Source: Amaurobius ferox (Eukaryota; Arthropoda; Arachnida; Araneae; Amaurobiidae). Taken from it: a stretch of DNA of 64,000 bases. Below, one piece after another: positions 33,660-47,462 of this stretch. Every line of letters begins with the position of its first letter. Positions within the stretch are counted from its first letter, which is position 1. The stretch covers positions 139,896,813 through 139,960,812 of the forward strand of contig OX578133.1 in assembly GCA_951213105.1 (NCBI GenBank), given 5' to 3'. The notes beneath the pieces are model-generated. The model made no database searches. It was not told the origin of the DNA and was given only the letters and a program-made list of their open reading frames with translations. A program made the translations under genes and the position numbers.

Positions 33660-36600
33660 CAAGTAATATGTATAGATTTTAACTTTACTCCCATTCCCTA
33701 AAGATAAAATATTTTTGCTTCTTCCATTAATAAAATGCAAGGTATAAGATTCTTTAGTGTGTAGCCTATTTTTTATTGTGAGTTGTTATATATTATAACT
33801 TAATATAATTTTTAATTATAGATACATTTAAAGTCAGTACAGTCGAATAACGCTGACATGTTACTATAATATGTATATTGAAAAGAGTAGAAAATATATT
33901 AAAATAAAATAAAGTTGATTTAAATAAAAAAGTTCTAATAAAAATATCTGATTTTATTATGGGGGAACAAACACTCTTAGCGTAATTACATGCAAAAATT
34001 ATCTTTAAATTTAAAAGCAAATGACATCATTTATAAAACTATAACATCATTTATAAGACATTAACATCGTTCTCGCGATATTTTATATTTTTGATATAAA
34101 TGAAAAATTCCACAAAAAATAAATTAACTCACAATTATCAAATGAATTTATCATTTGTTGAATCCAAAATAAATGGACACTATTGTTTAGAAGTTATCAC
34201 GAGCAGTTTTCGAGATATTGGATTTTTTTTTTTTTTTTCCCACACAGTTATAATTTGACAATAGTTATTTTTTTAAATAAGTTTTTCCGCTTTAGATCAA
34301 AAGCGTGAAATATCTCAAGAACGGTGCATGTTGGCGTCTTGATTTTATCACGTTGTTCGAAAGATTTTGTGCTTCCAGACATACTGTTTGTTGATTCATG
34401 CTCAAAAGTGTAAATCCATGAAATTTTTTGACCCTCATCATAAATCTTTTCCTTTACATGTAATTTGTATTATGGGGAAAATAATAGCAGTGTAAATGAT
34501 AAAATATAACAGGGTTGCCACATAAACAGAAAATCAAATCCGGCATTTTTAGAGAGGTTTTACAAATTTTCAAGGTTAAAATCTTGATAGATCAATCAAA
34601 TATTTATATACAGTATTCCCACCCATGTTATATAATAACTGTCCAGAAGCTAGAAAAATTCACAGATCGTGACCGTTCGATGTATTATTAAAATACGAAC
34701 ATCAAAAATTTTCCCGACAATTTTATATTTTGCCTTTTTTCTAGAAAGGTATGCATTGCTGCCGGCAGAAGTTTTCGGGCACATATATAGCAAACGCACA
34801 GGGTCCCCCTGCTACCCTCTATGTTTAAAGTACCTTGCCTGCTACCCTCTATTTTACAAGTTACCCTTTTCACGAATAGTTTATGCGACCCGAGGAGGGG
34901 GGGGGGGGGGCTTTGCATTGTACGTTGCAACCTCCTCTCCCTGTCAGCTGTCTTGCCTGTATAATATAAAGGAAGAACCTGAAAAACACCATAAAGAGTA
35001 ACCATGAAGTGAGTAGAGTTGGAACACGACACCCACGGATTTATATCGTTACATAAGAGGTTTGAGCCCCCCCCCCCCCTCCCCTGTAACACCAAATATT
35101 TCATTAAAAATGTCGCTGTTACAAAACCCTCGCATATTATTTTCTTAATGATGAAGCTGAAAATTCCGAATTCGCCATTAGCACCTTTTTAATTAAAAAT
35201 GTAATTTTTATTTTCTCATTTTTAGCTCTATGACAGCAAAGCTTAACGGGGTCGGGGGAACTGCACAAAAAGTCAACGAGCAGGAAAAAGGGGGGGGGGG
35301 GCAGATGTCGTTTCTAATTTCCGCCGCAATAATTCCAAAAAACCTATGTAACTACCCACCCGGTAATTACTGAACGATTACCCAATCGCTCGGAGGGCAG
35401 GCAAAAATAATTACGAAAGCACGACCGCAGGGCACACACTTCCCGTTGCAATCTAGGCAGGCTTCTAGGGGCAAGATAACATCACGGTGGCAAAGCTCTT
35501 CATGCAACAATGGGTTAAAGTGCCATTGTAGCTGAAAAAAGGAAAAGCAAGAATATTTTGGGACCCAGGAAAGCTAGATATGCAATTTTTATCATTTCGC
35601 AAGGGGCATTCGCTTGAAGTTGAAAATGCGATGCTGTTACTTTTTCGTTAATTTACTTTTGCCTTTTACTGAATACAGCTGTCTAATACCTTAAAAAACA
35701 AAATGTTTAACTCTGATCAGTAATTTTAACAGATGGTCACAACCTGGTGCTCGGAGGCGACATAATGTGTTGAAAATGTAAAGCTACATATCGTGTACGT
35801 GACATACATAAAATACGTATGTGACATTACGTATATACGTGATACGCATCACTAGTACGTATCGTAGGCAGAGCAACAGGAGTCCCTACTGCATAATGAA
35901 ATTGGTTATAAAATTAAATGTGACGCATATATAGTACTAAAATAAATTTCAACGGCAGCAAAATTATTTTAATCGATTTTAATAGGTTGAACAGCGCTGT
36001 ATGATGCATAAAAAATGGAACGAGAAAAATGCTTTATGAAAGCACATAACTGATCTAGTAATAAATACTTGACTATACAGCATCGGAGATCCAGAGCAAC
36101 TATTTTTAAGCTATGTTTTAATTTAGTCTTCCTGAAAAAAGAAAGATTCGAGAATTGAAAAAGTAATTTATCATAAACGTAATTTTACCAGACTCAGAAG
36201 CCAATGACCCGAGCTATTAGAGTCCCCCTACTAGTTTCTCGTATGATATAGTCAACAGCTAAAGAAAAGTAAAATAACCTCAAATTTTGCATGAATACTG
36301 CAAGATTTCAGAAATGAAAGAACATCCTGTTCTTTACCCTTGCCTGGATTAAAAATATTTTTCGCTTTGTCAACGAGGTCATTTTTCTCCATTGAGTTGT
36401 TTTTTCTGCCCGGCATTGAATGACACACTGAATAAACGAAACAGAGATAATTTCTAAGGTCACGAAATTATATCCCATAAACAGAATCACATAATTCATG
36501 ACTAGAGGACTTGAAAGTGCATGTGTGAATATCTTCATTTTAGATTTTATTTCAATCACAACAAAGGCAAGATTGGTACGTATTGTTCGTTGCTAGGTTT

Positions 36601-38470
36601 GGTGCCCGCCCCTTTGAGCATCCTCAGACGAGCAAGTAATCTTTAGCAGATAAACATCAAGAGTTGGGCCAGTAACTCTTTCCCTGGGGCGACAGTAAGT
36701 CAAAAACCGTTGAGGTAAATGATGGGGAAGGAAGAATGATCATAATAATAGCTGCATGGAAGAAAGGAGTAGAAAGGGGACAGGCAGAAGAAAAACTACT
36801 AACTACAAAGTACGTGACAAGAGCTAAAATAAAGGACACAGGGAGTAACTAAATAATAGCCATTACTTCCATGAATTGGAAGATACGGCTACATGAATGA
36901 AAATCATACTGAATTTCTTTGAATGTCACATCAAAAAATTTAAATGTAAAAAATAATTTACACTAGAAATATATATTGAAATTCGACAATAGTGAGCTAT
37001 TCAGTGTGAAACTAAATTGCTTCTTGGGTCTCTACTTTCCCTACAATACATAGTACACAGAGTTCTTAAGAAAGTTCTTAAACATCCCCAATCTATGAAC
37101 ACTTGTTAGGTCTAACTATAGTAAAGTGACTAGACCCGATCGAATCTTATTTATTAATTATTCATTTATGTTATAGATTTTTTCTGTATAATCAAATATG
37201 TTTTAACTGTAAATCTATCTTTAAAAATCAAATAAATTCAATTAGTGTTCCCTGGGTTTTTACTAACAAGGGAAGTAACTCAGATCACAGCAACTTAGTT
37301 AAAAAAAAACTAGTACAGATTTAAAAAAAATATGTTAACTGGGTTTAAAGCCATTTTAGGAACTGTAACAACAAATGCATATTAAAAGAGGAAATTGTTC
37401 AAATTACATTTATCAATATTTTCGATGATGTCAAAAGCTTATCACTTTCTAGAAATTCTATAATAATAAAGATTGGGCATTGTAAAATTTTATCATGCTA
37501 CTCGACAGCACCACTCGCACGAAACCGTTCTTGCAAATATTTGGCATGTATGCTCAATGTCAACATTTTGTTTATAAGGAGTTCAAATTCTGCTGTTTAA
37601 TATATTTATTAAATAATCTATATTTAAAGAATCAAATCTTGTATTATGATTGAATTAAAATTACATGGTTGCACATTATGCTTTTTACTTTTACCATATT
37701 ATCCCAAGTTTTAATGAAAAATTTAAAATATACTGTTGATTGATAATCATTAAACTTTCGTCGGTACCAATATTTATTATTATGCAGCAATATTTATTTT
37801 TCAACAAATGTATTGTATCTTTAAATTCACAAACATTTAAAATTGTATTATTATGTTCTCAAAATGACTTGGATAAATAATTTACTATCGATAAATTAGA
37901 TTTAAATTGGGTTTATAAGACTACATCAAGAGCATCTATACGTATATGGGGTGACAAGGAAAGTTATAGATTAGCCAAATAACTCCAGAAGTATTTGTGT
38001 TATAGTATATTTCTTTATGCAAGTGTATAGGAAAATCCAATGGCGCAACATGATGAGACAAATTGAGGGCAGCAGACCCCCCCCCCCTTTCTTTAGCAGA
38101 ATAAGGGAGACTATCTCATTTCCTGTTAGAGATAGGGGAAAAGGTCAATTTTACAAAGTTTTAGAGAGTTGCAAAATTAGTATTAAGAATTTTTGTTCCA
38201 CCGTAAAAGATGGAAAATAAATGTAAATAACGATTAAAGAGATAATTTTATTAATCTGTATGTAAAAGTGCAAACGCTGTACAACTTTGTGATTGACTTT
38301 TTGCCCTATCTCTAATAGAAAACATGATCGCACCCCGTACCACGCTAAAAAATGTGGTTATCCTCTCAAAATACGTTTTTAATTTGGCTGTTCCGTACAT
38401 AAATCCAGTTTTTGACGGAATTTGTTTCTTCAAATTTGGTATGATTACTCTCTACTTACTCGGGGGAAAC
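33660..38470. other. No gene recognised
   Basis: AT-rich DNA with a G run at 34898-34910, a C run at 35070-35083, a repeated CTGCTACCCTCTAT (34810 and 34840), and a moderately G/C-rich piece at 35240-35520. A segment rich in TACGT motifs lies at 35800-35870. No splice-bounded coding sequence was identified. Confidence 0.45.
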
Positions 38471-38479
38471 TACGCCCGT

Positions 38480-38955
38480 GTTTAGAGTTTCAGGGATTAT
38501 CGAGATATTAATAAACAAGAAAGATCAATCATGCATAAAGCATTGATTATAAAACACTTTCTAACTGAAATTTTATGTAAGCATCTCTGAAATACTATAC
38601 ATTCAGCGCTGATATATTTTAAATTATTACAGTATTACAATCATTTATTATATTTGAAAACTTAAAATTTCATCGAAAAAAAGAGAACTTTATTCAAATG
38701 ACGTCATCGAAATATAAATCGTCTGACTCGCTATGTAAAAACAAGGAATATTTCATTTATATAACTTATATTCCAGACTCCAGAGCTAAATAATTTTGAG
38801 TGGAAAAAATTCAGCAATTCTTATATAACTCATCTTACAATCACTTGTCTACATTCTGCAACCATTAAAATTAGGCTTCGTTGTAGAAATAATAATATAG
38901 TATAAATAAAAATAGTTTGATGATCATTTAAACTCAAAAATATTGTAATTGCGTT
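38480..38955 (-). repeat. Dispersed repeat family D, copy 1
   Basis: Reverse complement of 47490-48090. Shared blocks include GAGTTTAAATGATCATCAAA, TAGCTCTGGAGTCTGGAATA, CAGACGATTTATATTTCGAT and AAAGTGTTTTATAATCAATG. Non-coding, several hundred bp, moderate divergence. Confidence 0.8.
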
Positions 38956-39429
38956 GGCACAAAATATAGATGCACAGAAAATACGAAAAAATAAAGATGT
39001 TTCAGAACGGATGCAACACCAAATATAAATTTAAAAGAACTTTAAAAATCACGATTTTTACCTGGGAAAAAAGATGGATGCCATATTTTATTTTGAAGCG
39101 GGTTTACGTGATATCTTCATATAATATGGGTGTAATTATTATTTTAATTTTTATTTAAAAAACTACCGAACATGTTTTGCTGAATTTTTTTTTTTATGAA
39201 TTTTATGGGATAATTTGAATATTTCCTAAAACTTTCGAAGCAATTTGTGAATTTTAAATTTGCTTAAAAAATGTTTGAAAAATTAGGTCTCATAGGGTTC
39301 AATGCATTTCACTTTTTCAACCCGGGTGGGTTCGATCTAAAACTAATTGGGTGATATTATTCATTTACATTGTCATATGTCCTACAGACCGTCTCAACAA
39401 CATACTGAAATTTTATTTTAATAAAGCCA

Positions 39430-39512
39430 TTTTTACGGCAGTTATCGTGCGAACGGACAGACAGACAGAATGAACAAAGTCATAAACACTTTTCAACTAA
39501 GTTGAAAAGTGT
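39430..39512 (-). repeat. Dispersed palindromic repeat head
   Basis: ACACTTTTCAACTAAGTTGA then AAAGTGT is a perfect-type palindrome, flanked on one side by GTCCGTTCGCACGATAACTG (minus strand), as in the copy at 12838. Confidence 0.7.
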
Positions 39513-39754
39513 GAAAAACGCAATATTAAACCTTCCATAGAAATAGCATTATATAGACGATTATTTTCCGAAACTTTATTTGAAGAAAATTATATCATGT
39601 TGCTTAGCAACGGAATTAAATTTATGTGTTCATTCGACAGACGATTTTTATTTAATTTATACGATTTAAATAATAAATTGATAGAAAAATAAATTTTATA
39701 AATAAACTGTATTTAATTTCGATTGGGTTATATCGATCACGGACGGCTTTGTAA

Positions 39755-40030
39755 GATTACAGAAATTTTGATATTTTCAATTTCTTAAATCATCTGTATT
39801 ATTGTAGCAAAGATTTAAAAATATTTTCTATTGTATTTTACAGATTGGTGAAACAGGATAAAAATTGTACAGGTAATGATACAGGTAAAATAAAAATTGA
39901 AGACAATGTAAGAACACAAATTCTTATACTTCTTTAAAGTAGAATTAAATAAAATATTTTTGATAGATTTTCTTGAAAAACAGTTCCATTTAGAATACTA
40001 CTAGAATTTGCACATATTTTTAATCATGAC
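39755..40030 (+). repeat. Dispersed repeat family C, copy 2
   Basis: Partner of 32735-33140, same orientation; shorter by internal deletion. No coding content. Confidence 0.6.
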
Positions 40031-43000
40031 CAACACCGGATATATCTACTAGTTTGATATAATTTTGGCACTTAAATTTCCAGAAAAAAAAATTAATATT
40101 AATATATATATAGCAAGTGCACTGTAAAAATTATGGGAGTTCAAATATTAATTAATGACGAAAACATATGCATGTATTTGTTTACAAAAAATATTCGGGA
40201 GCTCAACAATTACATGAATTATTACTGTGAGAACATGAATGTACTTAAATACACAGCAGAAACAAATAACGTGTCAGTGGAAATTTCTGTTTTATAACGT
40301 TATATAAGTATATTTTTGGATAACTATATGAGAACCTTTGAGCAATTTGAGACTGATTCAATTTGCTTTTAATATTCAGCTTCAGTCCCCGCTATTGCTC
40401 ATGCAATCTATCTCTTAAACTCATGCTGTATTTCTCAATTCTTCGTAATTTTGATCAGAAAAAATTTGACACCATCGGCCCAACGGTATAGTTTTGCAAT
40501 GGCCCACCTGGTATATGCCCGGTGGTACCTACAGCCAGTCCGTGGTCAAAACAAACAAACACGGGAACTATCAGCGTAACTAAATAACGAAATCTGAATA
40601 AAGACCTATGCTGTAGCGTACAAAAGCGTTTCCTTCGAAAATTGGATATAACTGCTTAATATTTCTATCTTATTTACATTTTCTCAATTTTATTTCGTAG
40701 TCACCCTTTTAGATGTACAATAAACGAAGCAAGAAATATTGATTGGTTAGTTTTCAGAGTGATTAGTTTTACCACCTTTCTTTTAAATTCCAATCGCCGT
40801 TGACGAAAGAACGCTGCGCTGTAACCTTGAAAAAATATGACCGAGACCTCAGAGGGAGGCATTCATTGATCCCAAGTATTAGCTCATCTCAGACTGCAAG
40901 GGCAGAGAAGTTTCATTCACACTCGTGAAGAAAAGAAACGGGTTAAAAAGGCAGCAGTAGCAAAATACAATGCATAAATTCTTGGGATGACAGTCCTTCC
41001 CTAGCTTCTGCCCTCCCCAAGGAACCCTTCCCGAAATCAGCAACTAGATCTTTCGACTAGCACACCGGATATTCAGGTGCAACGTCGTGATTGGCAAGCA
41101 CTTCCTTTAACTCCGGCCGTTCCCACATTGCACTTCGCGGTCCCCCATTTCAATGCCAAGTCCCCTTGAACCTCCTAGTATTTTTTTTTTAGAAAAGATG
41201 CCGCCGTAGACGCATCGTAGAATCAAGGTCAAACTCGAAGAAGTAAAAACATAAATAAAAATGGTGCTACTATTTGCTCCGGTGTTCTAAACGACAGGTG
41301 GTGATGGTATTACCGGAAGTGGAACCTCCTCAACACCAAGAATTGCATTTCGGGAGAAATGCGGATCGTTTTTGCACCCTCCAGACTGGGGGTCTTTAAC
41401 AAAGAGTCTGGCGTTCAGGTCATTCTTCGTATACCTTTCTATGGCGTGGTCTTTACAAGAATGCGATATTCAACAAAGGGTTTATACCAGTTTCTAAGAC
41501 TGATATTGTATTTTGGGATGCAGTAAGAGGTACAATAAATTAGTTTTCTGGGTATCGCCAACAGAACAGAGAAGAACGTTACAATGCATTTTCAAATTTG
41601 TTACGAATTAAATACCAAAATTGTTAACAATTCGTGGGAACTAAAGGTATTCATTTTAAAAACAAAGTGCATATGCGTTTTTAACAGATATTTTTTTCCT
41701 GTATAGTGTTATTTAGTTTATATAATACATTATAATAAAATTTCAGGAACCAGGCATTTAAAAAGAAATAGCAACTCGAAAAGGTAATACAATTAAAATG
41801 ACTTCGTTAAAAGCGATATACAATTAATAGTATCGACCTGGTTCGAAGGCAAAAACAGCCTTCTTCTTCAGGACACATAAGAAGCACAACCTTCATTCGT
41901 GAGAGCAAGTTCGGCGAATGATGCACGAACAGCAAACGTGACTGAAGCAGGGGAAGAGTGTTGCCAGATAGAAGAAATGAAGAAGTAAAACAACCCAGGA
42001 GGAAGGATAAAGAGGTGTCACACAAGAAATGAACGGTAAAATACCAAACAAGGAATTGAAAGTAATTGTGTGTTGTATGCTGCTATGCACGAAGTTATAT
42101 TAGTTGTATTACTTCAGCCGCAGTTTGAGCTGTACGTAAGTTAAAATGTATCCGTTTTAGCTCGATATTATTCATTTATTTTTTGAGAATAATTTTTATT
42201 TCAAATGAGTTATGCTCATTATCATTCTAACTCTATAATCTCAAAATACGAAATTCAACTCATTTATACGTTAGGTATTCAATTAAATTTGTATTTATAT
42301 TCTGGGCATATTTGCGGCGTCCGGTTTAAATTAAAACGAATATACGTTAGAAAACTCCTGATATAACCCTCCTCTAAGTACAACCGGTTTTCTCCCCCCC
42401 CCCCAATTCTTTTGTAACCCCCCTCCTATGTATATCTTTCTGGATTTTATTTGAAATGGGGGGTAATTATTGAAATTGATGAAGTGAAAATATTCTGGAA
42501 CTTGATCGGTTAGAAAAGTTTCTGGTCGCGGTGTACGTGTCAATAACGTTACTCGGCATAAGTCCATAGCGATTTCAGTAGGAGGTTCAAGCTTTAATTT
42601 GTGTAAATGAAAGTCCGATTAAATGCGAACCATGTTAATTAACGAATTAATAATGCTCATAACCTTCCGTAAAATTTGTTTCATGATTTTTAACTTAATT
42701 AAAATGCAGTTATAGGAAATAATAAGAAAAAACTAGATATCCTCTGATCATTAAAAAAATCAATAAATGTTACAATAGTAATAAACTGAAACAGAATTAA
42801 TGACTGACCAAGCAGAATAATTGAATACTTCATTTTGTTTGAATTAACCAGAAAACATTTGGGCACTTTCATGTTACATGCTTCAGTGAAAACTAACGAT
42901 GCTGATTATTACTCAGAACTCTTTCAAGGTTGTACATAGTATAAAAAAAAAACTAAAATCACACCTGTTTGTCTTTTACAGTACATTTTATCTACAATTT

Positions 43001-45847
43001 CTTTGAGAAATAATGAGTGTGAATAGGTGTTAACTTTTAAAATGTTTATTAAATCGTTAAGCTTGTAGGTAACACAGTATAGCTCATTACTACATATATC
43101 TTACATTACTTTTAAAGTTATTTCTCAACACTTATATAGCAAAATAAAGGTTTACGGCTCGTTTAAACATAAATGAAGCGATGGACAATTTCTTTGACAA
43201 AACACAGTTCCAATTAAATCTACAACATTTCGCATGGAAGTGACTAGCTTCCTTCATCAATATAAAATTTTAAGTTGTTATAATTTATTTGCGGAAAATA
43301 TGTATATCAATTTAGCGTGAATTGCTGATCATAAATGTATGTCCCTTGAAGAGAACTGAGACTATAACGGCCAGTAAAATTTCACATTTAACATAATAGT
43401 GAGTGATACCATGTATGCCAGTAGTTCTCAAACTTTATTATACCACGGAACCCTTAACATTGCTTGAATGATCTCGTGGAACCCTTTGAGGCACAATCTT
43501 ATTTTTGTTTCATTGTTGATTCTATATGCACTAGATCGGTCGATTTGGCGATTCTCCAATGTTGCGTTTTCTCCATTTACTGACAAACTTCAAAGATAAT
43601 TTAAAAACAAAAAATACATTTATTAAAAAATAAAAGCTGAATGATTAATGCAATGGATGAAACTACTTTTCTGTACAAAGCTAAAGGGTAATGACGGACT
43701 TTGATATTTGCGTGCTTTAATATAATTAGGAGAGACATAAATAACAACACTATATTATTATTCTCTTTGTATTTGATTTGAATTTAGCATTTTGGGTTAA
43801 AGTCAATGCAGGTTCTATTGTTCCCTAGTGATATTCGGACCCCTTTTTTTATATTGAATTCTTTAAAATGAGCCACTAAAATTTCTGCTCCTGCGGTAAT
43901 CAATTCTAAAACGCAATTAACTTGTTTTTTAGAAAGCTTTTCAACCAGCTGTCCCGTTAATTTCATAGCGAAAAATAAAAAAAAGCAAAATGAGTATGTA
44001 AGCTTTTCCTTTGATATTGCATAATTGAATTCCAACTATATTGGAGCTAGCAGTGCGTTCATAAACCGATAAAGACCATGTTTACGAAAATAAAAAAGAA
44101 GCGAAAACCCCGACAAGGTCAAAAATCAAATTTTTCTCCGCACATTTCGACTACTTCCCCGAAATAACCGGAATTGTCTTTTTGTTTTCCAATGGAATCA
44201 TTATTTGCTAGAGCTGTAACAGCAAATAGCTGTCGGCGGTATCTAGAACTGGCTTTTATTTGAAAATAAAAAGAGTTGAATGAGAAAATTATACGCAATT
44301 GTTTGTGCATAATAATCAAAACGTAGTAGTAGACAAGTTATCACAGTAAAACCATAAAAAGTACTTAGTTAATACATAATGTCACTTTTAGGTTTTAAAG
44401 AACTACAGCTCTAAATTCCATTAATTACGCCTATCTCATACTTTACTATCATCCAAAAATAGGACAATACTCATATAATCAGTTATAACATTATTACAAA
44501 AGTGATTTACTTTTAAAGTTCAAAAGTCACCACAGAATTAGAAATTATATCTTTATGACTTCAATTATTTTATATTAAATTTACATTTGTTGAGAATACT
44601 TAACAAAACGCTGTCGGATTAAGAATTAAATTACAAACGGAAAATTGCGTTTTTTTACATGTCAATTTTTTTTTAAATACAATTGTTTTAATGATGTGTG
44701 GTGATGCAAAATCTTTCATTTCTAACTAATAGCAAGGAAATTGCATTCCGTTATCCAAACTTGCGCTGATAGAGTTAAACCTGGCTTCATTATTTTGTAT
44801 AGGATAAAATATAATAGTTGCGATTAATTGTCATTGCGTTATTTTTAAAGAACCACCCACAATTTTATTCAATATCATGAGTGATTAAAATTTGTTTTCT
44901 ACTTTTCCATGCGTCACTAACTTGGTTTTTCCCCCCAAATTTTTTTCTATATAAAAACTCTTCATGAGCAAATGATTACCCTTTTGTACTTTGGTCGTTT
45001 TGACATAAGAATGGACATACAGCGGATTAAGAAATATTAGTAAGAAGTATGAATAAATTCAGAGCATTGTCGATTGTAAAATACGTAAAAACCTGGAATT
45101 TATCATGTTTCTTTACTTTTTAAAATACATTTTCCTTCGACCTCTTTTTGCATGAACGAACAAGAAATAAAATTTTAATCAAAATTACTACTGTGTTACT
45201 TTCTCTTTACGAAAAAGAACCGAAATTTCAGGTTTTAGGAAAATGTGGAACGCTTACTTGTAATTATGCATTGTCGCAAAATCAGATTATTTTGCTAACG
45301 GCGCTTTATCGGTTACCTGTGAATTTTCCATGCATGCAGAATTTAAAGGCGGAAATGGAAAGGCTTGGAATTAAATATTTATACAATGATGATTGATTAC
45401 GTAGGGCTTGAATATAAAGAAAAATTGCTGGTAATCATATTTTATGTCGGTCTTGTAAATGCAAATATGGGCAAACATTAAATAAAATCCTTCCCAAGTA
45501 ACATTCATCCTGCATTCAAAACAAATTTGATTCTACTTCGCACGATCGATTAATAAATAGTCGGAAAATATTTTTATCATCGCGAGACTTTCCAGAGCTA
45601 CATTTTCCAACACATGGCGACATTCCTATAACATTATTTCTACTATTATAGGCTATAATAATAAAAGAATATGTCTGTCTGTGTGCATGTCGCGCGTACT
45701 TGAAAATATAAGCGGTGTTCGTAATTTTTAGGTCTACCTTGGATACATTAACTATTTTCTCTTCACTCTATATATCTTTCTATAAGGCTTAGAACAGATT
45801 TTCGATTGCTGCTTTTTAATTCATTTTGACCACGGTTGAATGTGGAC
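40031..45847. other. No gene recognised
   Basis: Mostly AT-rich. A more G/C-balanced part lies at 40790-41360. A hairpin GAAGGC-AAAAACA-GCCTTC is at 41846-41866, a hAT-type terminus CAGTAGTTCTCAAACTTTAT then TATACCACGGAACCC at about 43421, and a C run at about 42395-42405. No supported exon. Confidence 0.45.
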
Positions 45848-45942
45848 TACCCCCCACCCCCACCTACCAAAAAATCCTTTTCTTAGGGAAGGGGGGGTAG
45901 CCTCCACAAAAAGGATTTTTTGGGGGAGAGGGGGGCGCTACC
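45848..45942. repeat. Long G/C and A/T hairpin
   Basis: CCAAAAAATCCTTTTC (45867-45882) pairs with AAAAAGGATTTTTTGG (45908-45923), extended by outer C-rich and G-rich tracts. The loop carries a separate G run. Confidence 0.8.
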
Positions 45943-46002
45943 CTCATTCATTCCTTTTTGATAATTTGTTTAAATTCATATGTTAGGCCCTTCTTGTGTT
46001 AA

Positions 46003-46072
46003 AGACCCAGACCGTCCGACTCGTCCGAGGTCATGAGCAACTGTTTGGACGGCCGAGGCCCTTGTTGTGTGT
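46003..46072 (-). repeat. SINE-tail-like segment (partner of 12459-12523)
   Basis: AAGACCCAGACCGTCCGACT ... GAGCAACTGTTTGGACGGCC. The reverse complement matches 12459-12523 and its GGCCGTCCAAA core recalls the SINE tails at 9050 and 57410. Confidence 0.6.
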
Positions 46073-46864
46073 AACAATGATGAAAATGCTTACAACTAGT
46101 TTTGGGGCAGTTTTTAAAGAAGTGTTATTTTGGAGCAAATTGTCAGGCATTTGGCACAGTGAAAATATTTATTTTAAATAAAAATCTTAATAAATATACT
46201 CCAGAACTATTGATGAAACAATCCATCTAAGAAAAAATAGTGCAAATCAAAAGAAATATACCACAAAATCAATTTTAATCATAATAATTAGATTGGCTTG
46301 AAAATATTTATTTGGAATCTATTATCTCTGGTATAATATTAAACTATAAGAAGCTATGAAGCATTTAATGATATCATAGTCTAACCTAAATATAGCAGTT
46401 AATAATAGAACTAAAGCCATATGCCGTTTTAAGTTTTTGAAATTTTTAATACGGCAGAAACAGATTTTACATAAATATAACTAGATACTAGCTAAATCTA
46501 ATTTTTTTTTTTTTTCTATATTTGAGCCCTTTTGGGGACAGTTGTATATCAAGATCATAACATTATACATTACAGTTTTTTTAGGTATTAATAAGCATTT
46601 TATATATATATATATATTTTTTTTTTGCAAAAATTCGGAAAATTTCAAAGTTTTCAATAATTAGAGGGCGTGTACGGCACGGCACGGTTTAATATCAATT
46701 GATTAAATAAAATCTTTCGCGGACACTTCGTTTGACTTTAAAAGAACATTGCTCGATGGCATTCTATCAATACTGCAAGAATAAAAAAAAATGTAGTCCT
46801 ATAGAATAAGTGTTTATCAAGGAGTATGAGGTGTAACTGTAATGTTGATTTTTATACTTTCAGT

Positions 46865-46988
46865 TCCGCCAATGCCCAAGTTCATGCAGGTCAAGCTCAA
46901 GGTTCCTTCAATGGTCAAGAACGGATATTCCTGAGGGAGGAGGCGTTGCCCTCTCAAATGCAATCCTCAGCTTTATTTCACCTGGAGG
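46865..46988 (+). other. Exon-like segment, unassigned
   Basis: A G/C-balanced 124 bp stretch bounded by an acceptor-like TTTTATACTTTCAG and a donor-like GTAACC. The open frame reads SSANAQVHAGQAQGSFNGQE and on to SSALFHLE. No family recognised. Could be an exon, an untranslated exon or chance. Confidence 0.3.
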
Positions 46989-47462
46989 TAACCGTGTATG
47001 CAAACAATAGAAAGTAGAGATTGGGAAGAAAAGAAGGAATTCTTGGAATTCCTCGCCTTTGTGGGGTCTAAAATGCATAAGATAATCTTTTTACCTTGTC
47101 ATTCAAACAACTTTCTGGTCCTTTAGAATAATATGTGTGAACAATACTTCATGTAGGACTTAAAAACGAGCAAATTTAAGTAAACGACGTGTCTGAGCAG
47201 ATCACTGGGTCCCTCCCTTCGAGAAGCAATCAAGCCTTACAAGTGATTCTAGCTCTTTGGTCCCTCCATATTCAGCTACCGACCATGCATGCGCAAATCT
47301 AATTGCCGGGTAAAATTAAAATACTACCAAGTGCGCTCAGCAGAGAGGTTAAAATTCGCTGAAGCATCGAATCAATTCATAGTTTATTTGCTAATTTAAA
47401 GATTTGAGTTGGAATGATGTGTTTGGTCTGTCATCTTGGATAATGTTATAGTACTATTTTTA

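Noticed and set aside
41807..42090. Retroelement 3' end with a GAAGGC..GCCTTC hairpin
   Set aside because: The minus-strand frame (VLLMCPEEEGCFCLRTRS) looks suggestive, but I could not tie it to a specific element family.
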